From Lepisosteus oculatus (lineage: Eukaryota > Chordata > Actinopteri > Semionotiformes > Lepisosteidae), in contig NC_090699.1 of NCBI RefSeq assembly GCF_040954835.1, forward strand, positions 16,361,817 to 16,425,816: DNA of 64,000 nucleotides, in the 5' to 3' direction. Below, piece after piece: positions 23,401 to 34,400 of this stretch (position 1 is the first letter of the stretch; each line of letters opens with the position of its first letter). Below the pieces are notes generated by a model. That model worked only from the letters and a program-made list of their open reading frames with translations. It ran no database searches and was not told where the DNA came from. The position numbers were made by a program, and so were the translations under genes.

Positions 23401-24728
23401 CAGCTGAAACGTTGTTTTCTGTCTTCTCTTTTCAGCCTGGAATAAACCTATTACTCGTTCCTTTACACTTACTTTAAATGGTTAATGTTTTGTTGATTGA
23501 TAATTGTTGCTGTTTGATCTAAACACTTCTCTGTCGAGGATGTAAAGAATGAACAGCTAATTTAGTTAAGCTAATTAACAGAATGACAAATGTAAAATTG
23601 TGTGTAATTGGAGCGTCCATTCTGCATTTTTGTCTGTGTGGGAGAGTAGGTGTTGATTTTTGTGAAACAACAGGACAGCTCTGTTGTTGGATGTGGTGCC
23701 ACAATGGTAAGTATTGGTACTGCACAGTGCTGGGTTCAAATCCTGGAGTGGTATCTGTGTGGAGTTTGCATGTTCTTCCAATGTTTATATGGGTTTCTTC
23801 TGTTTGCTAAGGTTTCCTCCTGCAGTCTGAAGTCATTCTGGCTCATTCTAGATGTCATAAACATCAGGCAGAAAACCAAGACTGGAAATACAGAACACTG
23901 ATGTTGGGATTGATGATCTGCAAAAGCTCTATAATATCCACTCACCTGTAACACGCACATTAATAACAGCTTCTTCATAATACGGTGAAGACACTACCAT
24001 ACACTTATAGGGTCCATCATCAGAAGGAATCACAGCTCTCAGGTTTAAGGACACATTGCCTTCAGAGATCTTCTGCAGGAAAAGGTCCGCCCTCCCATTG
24101 TAGGACGAGTCTGTGCTCTGAGGGACATACATGTGGTTTTGGTACAAACACACATGATCATTGTAATCCTCTCGAAACCACCTGATCTCCAGGTTCACAG
24201 CGCTGATGCTGGGTGAGAGGGAACAGGGCAGGACAGCGTCTTCACCAGGGGACACCACAACAGGAGCAGCAGGACCAACAACCAGGAACCTCTCTGAAAG
24301 AGAAACGTCACAACTGGCTTGAGTTTCACAGGCAAAATCTTTGAGTCATTCTGTCCCTCTCTCACCCAGGCCAGCTCTGACCTCAGGCATTGAAGAGCTC
24401 TGACCTTGCAAACTGAGGATCTGATACTCTACAGTCAGAGTGGGGCATTAAGATAAAGCTCTTATTTCTCTGCTCTCTAGCTTCTCTAAATGTCCCAATA
24501 TTATGGATACACTTTCACTGATTTAGGTTTGGCTTTTCTTGCAATATTGTACTAAAATGATTATCATAATTACTATAGTAAATGACCAGCATGTCTTTAG
24601 ATTAAGGGAAGTAATCAAGAAGTCTGACTGAAATATTTTCGATATTAAAAAAATAAAGATTTACCTGAGGCTGAAGAGCGGAGGAACAGCAGCATCAGAA
24701 AGAGATGTTCTGATTGGTCACGCTTCAT
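13952..24728 (-). CDS. Butyrophilin-like gene 2 (IgV-IgC-TM-B30.2), 9 exons
   Basis: Exons in transcript order are 24728-24665, 24293-23946, 23175-22894, 19608-19501, 16702-16676, 16463-16437, 16090-16058, 15281-15255 and 14493-13952. All have AG/GT borders in phase 1. They sum to 1458 bp, predicting 485 residues without interruption. Approximate residues: signal peptide 1-21, IgV 22-137, IgC-like 138-231, transmembrane exon 232-267, linker 268-305, PRY-SPRY 306-485. The V, C and membrane exons are very close to gene 3; the linker is closer to gene 1. It is a predicted cell-surface immunoregulatory protein by family. The 3.3-kb intron between the C and membrane exons holds about 2.3 kb that is absent from gene 3. 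Confidence 0.87.
15255..16702 (-). CDS. Cytoplasmic linker mini-exons of BTN-like gene 2
   Basis: Four phase-1 exons: 16702-16676 (NEEIQTTWK), 16463-16437 (AIPVILTEL), 16090-16058 (33 bp, DAVKNAPLPKS) and 15281-15255 (27 bp). The last is identical over all 27 bp to the two gene 1 exons at 5166-5140 and 2879-2853. The counterpart of the gene 1 exon 3320-3294 was not found. Confidence 0.77.
15282..15455 (-). repeat. Minisatellite next to linker exon, array 3
   Basis: About four units of the same roughly 40-bp repeat as in gene 1, directly upstream in transcript sense of the identical 27-bp exon. It is shorter than both gene 1 arrays. Confidence 0.8.
15590..15915 (+). repeat. LINE 3' UTR end
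   Basis: T-rich DNA runs into tgctgtagcacattaatttc, then cacatgggattaataaagta, and ends in a short cctacctactcct tail repeat. This form (short 3' tandem tail after an aataaagt motif) is usual for L2 or Rex-type fish LINEs. No reverse-transcriptase coding sequence is visible here. Confidence 0.6.
16185..16335 (-). repeat. GTGGAACAAGCTGCC-core repeat, inverted
   Basis: The plus strand reads ggtttgttccacactcccac, reverse complement of the core found at 30430, 43395, 54040, 56325 and 61205, with the gaagtcagggt-type segment before it. Family unknown. Confidence 0.65.
17155..17600. repeat. 93-bp minisatellite, about five units
   Basis: Units start at 17155, 17248, 17342, 17435 and 17527, so the period is 92-94 bp. 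Each has (c/t)tgtatcaga, ctgcagtct and gagaggtgtgttcagtagag, then gtgtgac(c/t)ctgatatatt. Units alternate between ccagcagctg and tcagcagttg variants, suggesting a two-unit higher-order repeat. It is intronic in BTN-like gene 2. A stray fragment of the same motif lies near 20425-20450. Confidence 0.85.
17967..18893. mobile_element. Possible solo LTR
   Basis: A 927-bp segment starts TGTTACAGCC and ends CCCATTTTAACA, so its ends are the short inverted pair TGTTA/TAACA. Flanks are GTAC and GTAT, an imperfect target duplication. Inside are an ataaagtaactt motif and no long open frame. There is no second copy in the window, so this is tentative. Confidence 0.35.
19501..19608 (-). CDS. Transmembrane exon of BTN-like gene 2
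   Basis: A 108-bp phase-1 exon encoding DFFPGPSGWMVALCVTAAL, then TVAASALLVIQWRRMD, with donor GTATGTG. It is almost identical to the gene 3 exon. Confidence 0.85.
19950..22290. other. Copy-specific segment in the C-to-membrane intron of gene 2
   Basis: Sequence similarity to gene 3 stops near 19950 and resumes near 22293, against a direct join near 32460-32525 in gene 3. The extra 2.3 kb contains an inverted tRNA-derived SINE at 20815-21080 and otherwise unrecognised DNA. Its short open frames lack any domain. Confidence 0.6.
20815..21080 (-). repeat. tRNA-derived SINE, inverted
   Basis: The plus strand begins ccagtttgtaaccactttat and continues with tctgttccagctggcaacag, gatgcctctggactgtggta, ggaaacccacgcgaacgcag and ggagaacatgcagaccccag. 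A CA-rich stretch interrupts it near 20935-20950. Confidence 0.8.
22894..23175 (-). CDS. IgC-like exon of BTN-like gene 2
   Basis: A 282-bp exon with LLCRSEGWFPAPAVIW and SNIFSCLVRSALPKPDW. It differs from gene 3 at SRTTVDRDSQGFL against SSSTVEKDSQGLL. The two cysteines and the core Trp are intact. Confidence 0.88.
23380..23465 (+). repeat. Interspersed repeat with GAAGAAGGCTTCACAGCTGAA core
   Basis: It carries cctgaagaaggcttcacagc, tgaaacgttgttttctgtct and ctggaataaacctattactc. It matches the reverse complement of 3895-4025 and one arm of the 51075-51262 hairpin. The equivalent gene 3 intron lacks it, so it inserted after the duplication or was lost there. Confidence 0.65.
23690..23840 (+). 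repeat. tRNA-derived SINE shared by genes 2 and 3
   Basis: It has tgtggtgccacaatggtaag, gtgctgggttcaaatcctgg and ggagtttgcatgttcttcca. The same insertion occurs at the matching place in gene 3 (33660-33975), so it predates the duplication. This copy is shortened at its 3' end. Confidence 0.8.
23946..24293 (-). CDS. IgV exon of BTN-like gene 2
   Basis: It encodes RFLVVGPAAPVVVSPGEDAV, LPCSLSPSISAVNLEIRWFR and SDDGPYKCMVVSSPYYEEAV. It is 116 residues with both cysteines and the core Trp. It differs from gene 3 at only a few sites (PQSTD against PRSTD, KISEG against KITEG). Confidence 0.9.
24665..24728 (-). CDS. Signal-peptide exon of BTN-like gene 2
   Basis: ATG at 24728 opens MKRDQSEHLFLMLLFLRSSA and the exon ends phase 1 at a GTAAA donor. 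It is the shortest of the three signal exons (64 bp) but frame-compatible. Confidence 0.8.
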
Positions 24729-25429
24729 CTCTGAATGACAAAGACACTCTGATTGGTTCAGTGGAACATCCTGCTTGGTCAGGCTGTGTTACTGATAGTG
24801 GTTTAATTGGTCAGAAGTTGGCAAAACCTGCAAAGAGCTGAATTACAGTATGTTGAAATGACAAAACATTGAATAAAAATAGAGGTACTCATAAAGACAT
24901 AGAATCACTCGAGGTCTTTGCAATCAAAATGGTATTGTATTACACTTTATTTCCTAATTTAAATACTGTAACAAAACAAATCTGTGAAATTCATCACATG
25001 TTCCGAAATAGCACCCCAGAGACAGAGGCTAAATTTTATTGCACAGTAGAGATCGGAAGGCTGGAAACAAAAGAAACTTTACAAAAGCTGAGTAAGTTGA
25101 AAGGATATGATTGTAATGTACAGTTAAGACAGAGAACAAATAAAGAAACTGAACAGAGAGCACGATTTGGTGATATAATCATGCAGAAGAGCAGAAGAGG
25201 TCAGAAGAGGGTGAAGGTTTTGGAAGATCAACCTCTTTTACAATATATGAGACTAGTGGTTGGGTGAACCTGCCGTTTCCTTGCAAATTATCAGATGAAA
25301 AACTGTTTGCTTTTAGAGGATATTACATAATCAGAAATATTTTCACTGCCAGGAATTCTAGCATTAGCCAATACAGAGTCCTGAAATGACTTTTCCTTAA
25401 ACAGAGTGACCTCGCCATTCAGAATTAAT
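24729..25429. other. Upstream intron of BTN-like gene 2, duplicated in gene 3
   Basis: Sequence from 24729 to about 25430 is repeated upstream of gene 3 (35718-36330) with small deletions there. A plus-strand open frame of 132 codons at 24869-25267 is broken in the other copy, so I do not call it a gene. Confidence 0.55.
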
Positions 25430-26110
25430 CGCTTTATAGCGGCTCCTGTATTGTTACACGGGCAGCACTCTCGCGTGTTCCAGTTTGCGGCAAACCCGAC
25501 ACCTGCGCACTGATCGTCTTCGACCGCAGGTGTGTCTGTGGGACTGCCTTCTACTTACAATCTAACGACCACATTTATCCTCCCCGTCGTTGCGTAGGCA
25601 ACCAAGACTGGAAATAAACAGCCTGCTGTTCCCGAGCTCTTTAAACGCGGTGTCTCTCACCTGATCCCTAGTAGCAGTCAGACTCAGTCTCGGCGCTCCG
25701 CTATTTCCAGCCCGGCTGGTGAAGCGCAGCTCTTCATGACGTCATGCAGGACATCCTTCCCCGCAAGCCCACTCCTCTCCTCGGCTATAACTTCTCTCTT
25801 TACTTTCACTCTCACTCGGCTGCCTGGACTATTTGGGGCGGATCGGGCGCCCCACAGTCACGCTGACTGACCAGTCCTGTTCCCCCGCCTAAACCCGGCC
25901 TCCGCATGCTCATGGTCCTGAGTCACTCGGAGCCTTTCGGCTCTCGACTGCCGCCATCTCAGTCACAATCCACCGCTAGACGCGAGTTCACCCTGCTGTC
26001 TGTACAGGGTCGCCGCAGGGCGGAGATCCCACAGGTTCCCCTAAATTTAAGCCTCTTCAGATCAGCTGCTCTTCCCGGGCTTCTCTACAGCAGCCTTCAG
26101 CTGTGAGTGA
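25430..26110 (-). promoter_or_regulatory. CpG-rich promoter and noncoding first exon of BTN-like gene 2
   Basis: CpG-rich DNA with a minus-strand splice donor (GGATCAG then GTGAGAGAC, exon end at 25661) marks an untranslated first exon. A perfect TGACGTCA palindrome at 25737-25744 lies upstream of that donor. The block is duplicated almost intact upstream of gene 3, including tcagtcacaatccaccgc and gacgcgagttcaccctgctg. Confidence 0.6.
25737..25744. promoter_or_regulatory. CRE/ATF palindrome TGACGTCA
   Basis: A perfect 8-bp cAMP-response-element consensus about 75 bp upstream of the predicted first-exon donor of BTN-like gene 2. It is conserved at 36640-36647 in gene 3. Use by CREB or ATF factors is inferred from the motif. 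Confidence 0.5.
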
Positions 26111-27769
26111 TCAACAGAGGCGAAACCAGCGGGGTGAAAAAGTGCTGCAGAAGTTATTGACCGAGCGGCAGGTGACGCTGAAACCTGTGGGACTGGTTTT
26201 TGAAAAATTGAGCCGAAGAAAAGCAGCTTTATGAAAAACACACCGCGTACACACCCTCCGGGCCATGATGCCAATATGAGCAAATGGTATTTTGCAACAA
26301 ATGTCACTGAAGCCATGTTATATATATATACACACAGTATAAAGTAGTCGTATTGGTCTAGGGCGGCACATTGGCGCACGGGTGGGCATTGCTGCCCTAG
26401 GTCCAGTTCCTGGGGTGCTATCTGTGTGGGTTCATTGACTTCGACCCTAGTGTGTGTCCGCGTCTGAGGGTGTACAGCGACGGACGGGTGTCATGTTCAG
26501 TGCGCTCCTTGCCCGGATAGGCTCCGGCCCCCCCCACGACCCTGTTCAGGAATAAGCGGTTAGAAAACGAACGGATGGTATTTGACTTGTCTAAGACCGT
26601 TGTATTGCCATGAATAGCTATAATGGAGGTTGTCAGATGTTCCTTCTTTCTCAGCAGTTTTACTCTGGAAGAGTTTTAGACTCTGGAAGAGTGTGGACTA
26701 CTACAGCGGGCTTTTCTTAACTTTTAACCTTTAAGTCCAAAATATTCGCTAAGTAGACATTGTCAAAGGTAACCTAAATTCGATTAGGAATTCAGAAGTG
26801 TTGTAATTCAAAACTGAATTTATCACTTTTTTTTTTTGGACACGTCTATGAATCGCGGTTTCCAGGACCTCATTTTCTGCTTCATTTCACGGGTCGGCCA
26901 ACAGAAGTACTTCAGATTTCACCGTGGCTGGAAACGGCGTCGAAATCTCACGTCCAAAATGACATCTGTATCCCGTCGTTCAAAAGACGATGCCGTCCTA
27001 CTGCGGCTACCTTAATCAATTAATTTATTTTATTACCGAGATTTAATAACCAGTCTGTGAAATTGAGACTGCAGTACCCAGTTGAGGAATATCGCTTTAA
27101 CAAAGGTACTTAACACATTTCATTAACAGCGGTCTAAAACCCTGAAAAGTTTCTCAGGAATAAAAAACTAAATTCAAAACACAAAAGTAGTTTTATGTTA
27201 GTGGTACCAACCTTATAAAAATAATTTATAACAAAATAATTATCGTATCAACATCATAACAAAATATTTATCATAAAACCAGACGGTCCTATTAGAAACA
27301 TGAGGAATGGAGCACACTCATTATTCACGTCTCACGAGTCTGAACGTGCCCTATCCGTACCCAGCTAACTGCTAACTTGTCTGTTAAACTCTTTCGCAGA
27401 GGAAAAAACTAAATTGGCTCGCAGAATGAAAACTATTCCCTCCCAACCATGTACAAAATGCAAACCTGTTTTTTCAGCTCCAAGAGCCAAGACCAATTCA
27501 GGGTGAGCCACAAACGCCGCAGAAAAGCTGGCACCCAGGGCAGATTGAGACCTGAGCTGCTCCAATACAACAGGCCGAGTAGGACAGTGCTGCAGGAGAG
27601 CCAGCTGAAATTATTCACCCTGGTACTGGTCACAAGCTGCTTCTCAGGGCTCGTGGGCCGATAGAAAAGTGGAGACAACCTTGCCCTTCGATGCTGACCT
27701 TTCTTACCCAGGTCTTTAGTAAGAATTGGAGTAGCCTCATTCCACTGCCCTACTGACCAGATCTACCTG
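26111..27769. other. Intergenic DNA between BTN-like genes 2 and 3
   Basis: It holds one plus-strand tRNA-derived SINE (26350-26580) and a short TATA/CA microsatellite near 26318-26340. AT-rich sequence follows. No gene was recognised. Confidence 0.5.
26350..26580 (+). repeat. tRNA-derived SINE
   Basis: The head gggcggcacattggcgcacg is followed by tccagttcctggggtgctat, a shortened body, and a tail with ataggctccggccccccc and aataagcggttagaaaacga before acggatgg. The central gtttgcatg segment is deleted. Confidence 0.75.
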
Positions 27770-27775
27770 TTTATT
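27770..27775 (-). promoter_or_regulatory. Candidate polyadenylation signal of BTN-like gene 3
   Basis: AATAAA on the minus strand about 190 bp downstream of the stop codon at 27966. Confidence 0.4.
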
Positions 27776-27965
27776 CACATGTCCAGTTGGCAAACCAGGG
27801 CAGAGCCTTTCATGGCTAGACATCTTCCAACCTGTCCCAATCCATCACCCCCACCCCCAGGAAACTGCCCTTGATGGTAGAGTCTCTCCATATTCATAAA
27901 GCTGTGATTCCATCGGTACTCCCACAAAGATGTCCATGAATTGTCTTCGTGAGTCAGTGACGTGT

Positions 27966-28495
27966 TTAATCTCCACAGCGGACAGGAGGCAGCAGCACAA
28001 GGTCTTTACAACGATCACGGGTCCTGAAGACAGGATAGATCTTCTCCCCCTGATTGAGGACCATGTCAGTGAACGTGAAGATGTGAACCCTGGACTCCAC
28101 TGCGTAAAAGGAGACCTTCCTCTCCTCAATATCCACACACACCCCCACTGTCCTGGGCTGCAGACTGAGGGGGAGACGGGTCACAGGGTCAGTGAGAGCA
28201 GAGAAACCAGAATAGCCGGAATACAGAGCCCAGTATCCCCCTTGGGGATCAAAGCTGAACCCCCCTTTCCTCTCTGCAGACTCTCTGCTCACTCCTATTG
28301 ACCAGTCGTCATTCACCTCCACCTCCCAGTAGTGTCTCCCTGAGGAGAAGGCCTCCCTGCTCACGCCACAGAGCCAGTAATTAAATCTCTGGGCGTTGTC
28401 AGAGAGATCCTGCTCCTTTCCCAGTCTCACTCTCTTGCCATCCTCGGACAGGGTGAGTGCAATATGAGCTGTACCAGGGTCCAGTGTCACATCAG
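27966..28495 (-). CDS. B30.2 exon of BTN-like gene 3
   Basis: It encodes ADVTLDPGTAHIALTLSEDG, GRHYWEVEVNDDWSIGVSRE, VCVDIEERKVSFYAV and FTFTDMVLNQGEKIYPV, ending LLPPVRCGD. It differs from gene 2 by FSFDPQGGYWALYSG in the variable region and by DNAQRFNYWLC in place of DNPERFDYTWC. At 176 residues it looks intact. Confidence 0.92.
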
Positions 28496-31400
28496 CTGTG
28501 GGAATGAAATGTTAAATATGAGATTTTAACGTAAGTGCCATTTTACATGATGAATTAATTTCAAGAAGTAATTAGTCAAGAAGGCAAACTGCAGCCTGAC
28601 CCCGAAGCCGACAAGACAGTATAATCCACTGATATGTCACACTGATTCTGTGTCGATCGCCAACTCATTCCACAGGAGGGTCTATCAGTGTAGAATCACA
28701 CACACCCTGTACTGTGAAGAGGACTTCTGTATCACAGGTAAATACCCCACCCCATGCTAACCAACCTGAAACAGTGTAATAATATGGACACTGCAGTGTC
28801 CTTCTTACTGAAACACACTGTGGTGTCACTTACTGAACAGGGCCATGTGTGAAAACCAGCTGGGCAGAAGAGACACACCCCAGAACTATTACCCCTGCCC
28901 CAGGGAGAGGAGACCATAACGTTATTACCCCTGCCCCAGGGAGACACCCTTTATAGGAGAAATAAACAGCCGTCCCCTAGAAACCAAGACAAGCTTTGAC
29001 ATGTTTGAGCTGTTCTGAGTAACACTCCAGGGAGTTCTGGGGTTCGTGTGCCAAGACAACCCTGTCTGAGCAGGTCAGAATTACCCCCCTGTCCTGGGAG
29101 GAAGGCATAACTCGTAGCTAAAAACCCAACTGTCTCTTCAGTCTTGAGCTGAACGATGTCACAGTTTCTCGGCTTTAGTGAAGGGACCTGTCTGCTCTGA
29201 CACTACCGAGGGCTTGAAATAGTCTTATTGAGGCAAAATACCCCAGATATTACCCCTGGCCTGGGAAACACCCTTTAACTCCAATTTAAGTGTTCCCTCC
29301 TACTATAATGGAGTATTTCATTCCCAAAGACAGATTCTTATGCAAAAAGTATTTTGCAAAACATTCAAGAAAGGGAGCCTTGATTGGTTGGACTCTACAT
29401 TTGTAAGAAATGAATAGTGGAGAAAATGCTCATGAGCGTCAGTTGTGCTTTTCTGCACAGCCTGTCTACCTTGAGTAGGAATGTTCCCCCCGGCTCCTGT
29501 AAGAAGGAAGAAGAGGATCTTAAGAACATTCATCCATCGGTTTTCAAATCCTTTTATCAGATCAAAGGTTACAAACGAGTGGCCATTCAGCGCATCTGGC
29601 CCTTTTGAAAGAGCGCAGGATCTACTTCAGTCATTTCTTGAGAGAAGTCAGGGTATTGGCATCAACAGCACAGCTGGACAGCTTGTTCCACACTCCCACC
29701 ACCCTTTGTGTGAAGTACTGACACCAGTTCTCTAAGGATGCTATGACGTCTGTTGAGCAGAACATTCGTCTTAGACTCTGTCATGATTGAGTTCACATAC
29801 CTGATATAAATGTCATCTTGCAACACTGCTTGCTGTAGGAGTTAGGTGGGGCAGCTTTTCTTCTCTGATATTCAGGCAAAGGCCCAGGGGGTAACCATAC
29901 TCGTGCAAGAGGCTGTACCTTTCACAACATCAGCAGTGACCTCAGACGACATCTTTGTAGCAGTTACAGATGATCCGTTCAATGTCCCAGTCATCTTGGC
30001 AAACGTCCACGCCCCTAACTGAGGCAACAGCGGTTTTATCAACATTATTTTTCTTCTTTGTCCTGTTTGGATTCTCAAGACCAAATCCTTTGGGAGATGT
30101 TCACTGCCTCTGAAGCTGTACATTTGCCCACTCCTCCTCTTGGTCCATCTCTGTCTCTTCCAGCCATCACATCCTCTCTGAACATTTCTGCTGTCTCCGA
30201 TACATGGTTTTTCTTATATTCTTTTCAAGGCAGTACTCTTTGCTTTTAAATGTGCACCACACCTTCTACCAAACTGACTAGTTTCTTCTAGATGATAACT
30301 TACTTTTCTCAGTCACTCTTGCAACTTTCTTCCGCACGAACAGTGAAACGCGAACCAGGCAGCACAAGCAGAAACTCAGATGCACTTAAAACTGAGAACA
30401 GGAGGCTCTTCTTTACACAAAGAGGGAGTTGTGGGAGTGTGGAACAAGCTGCCAAGCCATCTTCATGAAGCTAATAGCTTAGAAGCTTTTAAGAAGCAGT
30501 CAAATGATCGGATGAATTGAATTAAATACTAACTACCACACAGGCTCATTTGTAACCTTTATGTACATGTATTACAGTAGAGTACAGCAAAGTACAACAC
30601 AGCTTAGTGTAACAAGTTAAGAATCAGTGCAGCAGAGCACATCGAACAACATACAGCTCAGCGAAAACAAAGGTTTATATTCAGTGAATTCAAGCTGCCT
30701 ATGAGCTGTGCGTTTTCATTCGTGGTTCCTTTAATCTTACAGGAATCAATGAACAGGACTTACCCAGGTGTCTAAGAAGCACTAAGGTTTTACCTGCGAA
30801 TAATGAAATGTGAATCAGACAAGTCAATGTCACAGAGATCAGTGGTAACCAAACTGATTTCATATTCTACCAAACGTAGCTATAATAATAATAGAATAAC
30901 ATCAATAAAAAACTGGGCACTATTTTAAAAAGACACTTCTTTTAATCACTGCGAAGAGTAGAAAAGCAAAATCCTGAAGGTACCTTTGTTCAAGTTACTG
31001 GTTTTAGTATTGGCCTACAACAGCACAAACCAATATTGTACAATGTGTTGCGCTACTGCAGAGCTACCATACAGACAATTCTGAATGCCCGCTCTACTGA
31101 ATCACTTACATTTAGATTCCCACTGCGTCTTCTCCCCTGTAAGAAACAGAAAGAGTCAGTAACACGGATACAGACTCCTGCACTGATACAGGCGTTTAAA
31201 GTCACACTGATATAATATAGTTCAGAAACCCTCAGTGTCTCTCTTCTGTAAATAACAGAAATAGTCACTAAGACTTGTAGTTCTGAGCTTCTCCCTACTA
31301 CTGTTGACAAATGTTACTCTGCATAATTAATTTTCTTATGTCATGCTGATTAAGGATAACTTTAGCATACCCGTTAAGGTACTTTATACATTTCTTGAAT

Positions 31401-34400
31401 TTTGGCAGTGATGTTTTGTTTTATGTTCAATATACACCAAACACAAATAGACATTTTTACAATGCTAAAGCCCTCTTTTGTATCTGACATTTTCAATAGT
31501 AACAGGTTTCCAATAAAGCAACTTGCGAAGAGTAAAGTGATCACTTTTTTAAATATTGCGTTTCTTCAAAACTGTGACGAGAAGGGACTTCACTGAATAC
31601 AAGCAGTTCACTGTTGTAAAAAACTAGAGAACGGTAAATTGTTCTTGGAGTCTTTCAGGGATCAAGGAAGTGACATTGTGAACTTCTAGAGCAGAGGAAA
31701 GGATGAGATGTTCATTGTTTGCCCAGAGATGTTCATGGAAGAATTCCTGAGGGGCTTCAAACTGGGACGTGTTCTGTATCTAAAACAATTGTTATGGGCC
31801 AGTACTGGTTCTGACTGATAGAAACACAGCCCACACTGTAAAACTCCCACTGCAACCCATTCTGAGAAGATGATCTCCTGACCTGATGTTTTGATGCCTG
31901 TTCTCAAGAGCAGGGTGTCCTGTGCTGATTGTGAACTGTCATACAGTGGTGTTTAAACCCCTCCTGACACAGACATTCAGACACACATCTCTAATGAGCA
32001 CATACTGTCCATTCTCCTCCACTGGATCACCAGAAGTGCTGATGCTGCTACAGTCACAGCTGCTGTTACACAGAGAGCCACCATCCATCCAGAGGGTCCA
32101 GGGAAAAAGTCTCCTGGAAAACAGCACAGGAATGTGATCCCACAGGAACTGACACACAGATCGCTAGACGCCTGGATTCCCCAGAATGAATCCAGGGACA
32201 AAGATAAAGGAAGGCAAAACCCACAAATGCAGAATTGCAAGCACATGAGTTACTGGGTGGAATATTAAAATACCAGTTTTCACATGCAAGGTCTGCTCTT
32301 GGCCTTTTTCTCAGATTTAAGCCACTTGATGTCTCTAGACAACAACATTTCAAAATAAACCATTAAATCTCAAATCACAGTTCATCCAGAATCTCCAGAT
32401 CATTCTCACCTTACAGCAGGAATGGGAGAACAGCCCTTTCACTTACAACACTTTCCCTTCTCCAACAAAAACAACTGTCTGCCAATCGGTGAAATACAGT
32501 CATTGGACAATTGAACATAACGTTGCCTAATTTAAACTAGATTTAAGATTTATCCATGTTCCTAACATTTCACATGTTTTTAATTGTCTCAGACCCATCC
32601 ACATAACCACTCTTTTAAATAACTGAGCTCAATTAATTTTGTATCAATAGAATGTAATTCATGTTTTGGCTTCCTGCATGCAACACTCTTTACTTGTCTA
32701 TATTAAATGACTTACACCGGGTGTTCACCTGGTCTTGCGTTCTAAGTCTGAATTTCGTTGCAGTTTACACGGTGTTTAATAACCCTTCTTTTGAAATCAT
32801 TGGCAAACTTCACTAGTTCACCAGATTCACCAAAATAAATGAGGAAGAGCAGCTATCCGAATACAGATCCTTTAGGTCCACTGACCACATCACCTCTCCT
32901 CTGTTCTCTATCCATTAAACATTATATATAAATATAGTATATTGTATGCACTATGACCTTTACTCTTCAAAGAACTATAAAAATACTGAATTAAGACTGA
33001 TTGACATATAGACGGTCCTCTATCTCAATTCTAATTGTTTCTTTAACCTTATACACTTGTGACAAATATCTTTAATACTCACTGGGTATGTGGAGCTGAG
33101 ATCCCCAGTCTGGTTTAGGCAGAGCACTTCTGACCAGACAGGAGAAGATGTTGGACTCCTGCTGGACTGGGATGTAGCTGCTGACACTGAGGAGCCCCTG
33201 ACTGTCCTTCTCCACTGTGCTGCTGGACAGTGAGGTCACATCATGTCCATCCCTGTCTGTCCAGATCACTGCAGGTGCAGGGAACCAGCCCTCTGACCTG
33301 CACAGCAGCTGGGTCTGACCTCCTCCAGGGGAGTGGAGAGACACTGAGGGCTGGGAGCCCAGGGCTGTGGATTCGTCACAACACAGATGTTTAAGCTATT
33401 AAAAGTATGACACAACGCAAGCCTCTTTCTGACCCTTTAAAGCAAGTCCCTTGAGTTTGGCTTTCAGCAATTGTGAGATGAAAAATGTAACCAGCTGGGA
33501 AAAAGGCTATAAATGTTCTTTGGAATTGTATTTCAAGCTTACACTTAAATGATTTAGGTTTTGTTTATTGTAAAATTGTGTGTAACTGGAGTGTCCATTC
33601 TGCATTTTTGTGGAGGGTGAGGTGTTGATTTTTGTGAAACAACAGTACAGCTCTGTTGTCGGATGTGGTGCCACAGTGGTTAGTACTGCTACCGCACAGT
33701 GCTGGGGTCAGATCCTGGAGTGCTATCTGTGTGGAGTTTGTGTGGTCTCCCAATGTTTACGTGGGTTTCTTCTGTTTGCTAAAGTTAATTAGCTTCTAGG
33801 TTAAATGGCTTGTGGGAAAACCAGCCCTGGTGTGAGTGTCCGTGTGTGTCCTTTGGTGGACTGGTGTCCTGTCAAGGTTGTACCCTGCCTTGCGTTTGTT
33901 GCTTAACTGTATGGGCTCCAGCTCCCCTGCAATACTGAATTGGATAAAGCTGCTAGAAAATGGATGGTTGTGTATTGCACATATTTGCATTGAAAGCCCA
34001 ATGCAAAGGTAAAAAGGCAAGCGTTTAGTGGATGTTGTGCATTGTGGGATCAGCATCTCATTCTAGATGTCATAAACATCAGGCAGAAAACTGGAAGACT
34101 GGAAATACAGAACACTGATGTTGGGATTGATGATCTTCAAAAGCCCAATAATATCCACTCACCTGTAACACGCACATTAATAACAGCTTCTTCATAATAC
34201 GGTGAAGACACTACCATACACTTATAGGGTCCATCATCAGAAGGAATCACAGCTCTCAGGTTTAAGGACACGTTGCCTTCAGTGATCTTCTGCAGGAAAA
34301 GGTCCGCCCTCCCATTGTAGGACGAGTCTGTGCTCCGAGGGACATACATGTGGTTTTGGTACAAACACACATGATCATTGTAATCCTCTCGAAACCACCT

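Larger units (their letters stand above)
28496..30763 (-). other. Last intron of BTN-like gene 3
   Basis: It contains two near copies of ttacccctgccccagggaga at 28888-28946. Inverted GTGGAACAAGCTGCC-core DNA lies at 29600-29750 and a plus-strand copy at 30385-30545. I searched for linker exons like those of genes 1 and 2 and saw none. Confidence 0.5.

Noticed and set aside
24869-25267. 132-codon plus-strand frame upstream of BTN-like gene 2
   Set aside because: The duplicated DNA at 35900-36190 has deletions that break it, and no domain was recognised.
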